DNA of 18,283 bases, taken from Deltaproteobacteria bacterium (GTDB taxonomy: Bacteria > Myxococcota_A > UBA9042 > DTJE01). Under the pieces are notes generated by a model. That model ran no database searches, was not told the DNA's origin, and worked only from the letters and a program-made list of their open reading frames with translations. This document shows positions 16,487 through 18,283 of the stretch, piece by piece; position 1 is the first letter of the stretch, and each line of letters starts with the position of its first letter. A program made the translations under genes and the position numbers. Where the stretch lies: assembly GCA_013151875.1 (NCBI GenBank), contig JAADHL010000340.1, positions 1 through 18,283 on the forward strand. The letters run 5' to 3'.

Positions 16487-18037
16487 TTGGAGATCATACT
16501 GGGTTCCCTTGTTGGTTTGATCGTAGGTGCGGTGCTGGCGGCGTTTCTTGTGCGCCGCAATCTGCAGGGCAGGATCGATGATGCCAGGAGCGCCGGTGAA
16601 GCCCGGGTCGCCGACGCGAAGAAAAGCGCGGAAAAGGAACTGTCCCTGGCAAGGCAGCAACTGCAGAAAGCGGAAGAAACCGTTGGTGAGCTGAAGAAAG
16701 AACTTAAAGCGACCAAGACCAATCTGGACAAAAAGGAAGAGAGGCTTGCCAGAAAAGAGGAAGTCCTTGAAAAGAAGGGCGACTCGCTGGACCAGAGGGA
16801 AATGGAGGTTGCCAGACGCGAAAGGATCGTCGCGGAAAAGGAAAAGAACCTTGCCGACAACGTCGAGGAGCAGGAAAGACTGGTGCGCGAGGCCAGAAAC
16901 AGCCTTGAAAAGATCGCGGGCATGAATCAGGAGGAGGCGCGCAAGGCGATACACGATCACCTGATGGACGAGGTGAAGCTGAAGGCGGCCCGCGAAATCA
17001 AGGACATAGAGGAAGAGGCGAGGGACGAGGCCGAAAAGCGGGCCAAGCGCATTGTCGGGATCGCCATCGGGCGATACGCGGGCGAGTTCACCAGCGAGCG
17101 CACCGTGTCCGTCGTGAACCTGCCGAACGAGGAAATGAAGGGCCGCATCATCGGCCGGGAGGGCCGCAACATCCGGGCCTTCGAGGCCGCTTCCGGGGTC
17201 GACGTGATCATCGACGACTCCCCCGATGCCGTCATCGTGTCCGGGTTCAATCCGGTTCGTCGCGAGGTGGCCCGGGCCGCCCTGGAGCGCCTGGTTTCGG
17301 ACGGCAGGATACATCCCGCGAGGATCGAAGAGGTCGTGGAGACCGTGGGTCGGGAGGTGCAGCAGAAGATACGAGAGGCCGGCGACGATGCCCTGTTCCA
17401 GTTGGCGCTGGGGTCGATGAAGCCCGAACTGGTCAAGCTGGTGGGTCAGCTGAAATATCGCTACAGCTACGGCCAGAATGTGCTGAACCACAGCATTGAA
17501 GTGGGCTTTCTGGCCGGATTGATGGCGGAAGAGCTGAACATGAACGTCAAGGAGGCCAGAAGGGCCGGGCTCTTGCACGACATTGGCAAGGCCGTGGATC
17601 ACGAGATCGAGGGGCCTCATGCATTGATTGGCGCCAACTTTGCCAGAAAGAACGGGGAACCCGCGAAGATCGTCCACGCGATTGCCGCCCACCACGAGGA
17701 AGAAAAGCCTCTGACCCTCCTTGCCCACATCGTGCTGGCGGCCGACGCCATATCGGGCGCGCGTCCCGGGGCCCGCCGCGAGAGCCTCGAAAGGTATGTC
17801 AAGAGGCTGGAGGACCTGGAGGGCATCTCCAATTCCTTCAAGGGGGTCGAACGGTCGTTCGCCATCCAGGCGGGACGGGAAGTCCGGGTCATGGTCGAGA
17901 ACGGAAAGGTCAGCGATGACGAAGCAGTGGCCCTGGCCGGCGACATTGCCAGGAAGATCGAGGAGGAATTGACCTATCCTGGGCAGATCAAGGTCTGCGT
18001 CATCCGAGAGACGCGCGCCCTTGCAGTCGCGAAGTGA
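16487..18037 (+). CDS. rny: Ribonuclease Y
   Basis: 516 residues, the standard length. The start is TTG 16487, supported by GGAGG (16475-16479) seven bases upstream and by the N-terminal membrane segment (residues ~3-22) that RNase Y requires. Then come a long charged coiled coil (~25-190, heptad-rich with many Glu/Lys), a KH domain with GRIIGREGRNIRAFE (219-233), and an HD domain: NHSIEVGFL (H335), LLHDIGK (H364, D365), AAHHEEEKP (H402-H403) and LAADAISGARPGARR. RNase Y is a membrane-bound endoribonuclease that initiates mRNA decay. All catalytic and binding motifs are intact. tyrS starts 13 bases after its stop, so the two are probably co-transcribed. Confidence 0.97.
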   Translation: MEIILGSLVGLIVGAVLAAFLVRRNLQGRIDDARSAGEARVADAKKSAEKELSLARQQLQKAEETVGELKKELKATKTNLDKKEERLARKEEVLEKKGDSLDQREMEVARRERIVAEKEKNLADNVEEQERLVREARNSLEKIAGMNQEEARKAIHDHLMDEVKLKAAREIKDIEEEARDEAEKRAKRIVGIAIGRYAGEFTSERTVSVVNLPNEEMKGRIIGREGRNIRAFEAASGVDVIIDDSPDAVIVSGFNPVRREVARAALERLVSDGRIHPARIEEVVETVGREVQQKIREAGDDALFQLALGSMKPELVKLVGQLKYRYSYGQNVLNHSIEVGFLAGLMAEELNMNVKEARRAGLLHDIGKAVDHEIEGPHALIGANFARKNGEPAKIVHAIAAHHEEEKPLTLLAHIVLAADAISGARPGARRESLERYVKRLEDLEGISNSFKGVERSFAIQAGREVRVMVENGKVSDDEAVALAGDIARKIEEELTYPGQIKVCVIRETRALAVAK

Positions 18038-18050
18038 TGGGTGATCGATA

Positions 18051-18283
18051 ATGACACGGGCGTCTGAACTAGAGTTTCTGTGCCGGGGCGCGATAAACGT
18101 CGAGACCCTCGATGATTTAAAGGAAAAGCTCGCCCGAAAGCGCCGTTTGGTGGTCAAGGCGGGCTTTGATCCCACCGCGCCGGACCTGCACTTGGGGCAT
18201 ACTGTATTACTGAACAAAATGAAGCAGTTCCAGGAACTGGGGCACAGGGTCGTGTTCATAGTGGGCGACTTTACCGCCATGAT
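18051..18283 (+). CDS. tyrS: Tyrosyl-tRNA synthetase, N-terminal part (3' truncated)
   Basis: The first 77 codons are visible from ATG 18051; the window ends within the gene. The sequence reads LDDLKEKLARKRRLVVKAGFDPTAPDLHLGH and continues to VVFIVGDFTAM, which is the class I Rossmann start of TyrS with the HIGH-type motif written HLGH and the tyrosine-binding KAGFDPTAPDLH. This form (AGFDPTAPDLHLGH) is the one of the TyrZ-like or alternative bacterial TyrS branch. The enzyme charges tRNA-Tyr with tyrosine in the cytoplasm. The start has no strong Shine-Dalgarno; a GTG at 18041 is out of frame. The KMSKS loop and S4-like domain lie beyond the window. Confidence 0.93.
   Translation, partial: MTRASELEFLCRGAINVETLDDLKEKLARKRRLVVKAGFDPTAPDLHLGHTVLLNKMKQFQELGHRVVFIVGDFTAM

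Noticed and set aside
16262..18280. 672-codon open frame on the minus strand, opposite rny
   Set aside because: It lies entirely antisense to an intact, well-recognised rny gene, crosses the zapA-rny spacer and the tyrS start, and has no family features; long antisense frames are expected in GC-rich DNA.

Overview
The window is GC-rich bacterial chromosome, with genes on both strands and no gap longer than about 230 bases without a gene. It looks like a deltaproteobacterial-grade genome, most likely Myxococcota or a relative. The reasons are a soluble Ser/Thr kinase carrying GYF_2-like and DUF4388-like domains, a PEGA/TPR envelope protein, a secreted protein built from MopE-type (PF11617-like) repeats, a lipoprotein with six-cysteine repeats, and the gene orders xerC-hslV-hslU and zapA-(RNA)-rny-tyrS. 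This placement rests on gene content only; no database was searched. I see no tRNA, rRNA, CRISPR array, IS element or prophage.

Layout. Positions 2-2100 (+) hold the end of a Kelch-type beta-propeller protein and a secreted, membrane-anchored TPR/PEGA protein. Convergent to them, 2167-2823 (-) encodes a short (FSA/TalC-type) transaldolase. A compact divergent promoter region (2824-2907) also serves 2908-5378 (+), a small cysteine-containing lipoprotein translationally coupled to the Ser/Thr kinase. Positions 5421-9164 (-) form a run xerC-hslV-hslU plus an uncharacterised protein whose C-terminus resembles a winged-helix-like module common in myxobacterial regulators. HslU and HslV form the ATP-dependent HslUV protease and overlap by ATGA. 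Upstream on the same strand is the lipoprotein with four six-cysteine repeats (9240-10433).

Positions 10581-18283 (+) carry a DUF3467 protein, 4-alpha-glucanotransferase (malQ), the 988-residue MopE-like repeat lipoprotein, a 59-residue small protein, zapA (FtsZ-ring accessory) behind a near-consensus sigma-70 promoter, a candidate structured RNA in the zapA-rny gap that could be 6S RNA, RNase Y (rny), and the start of tyrS (cut by the window end).

Most promising for a second look: a 13-bp tandem duplication that puts malQ's only nearby ATG out of frame; the structured zapA-rny spacer; the long HslV propeptide; the MopE-like array, whose units change from DGD(Y/F)G-type to DSDxWG-type part-way along; and the clustering of unusual secreted cysteine-rich proteins. 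I did not find a clearly new multi-gene defence or mobile system.
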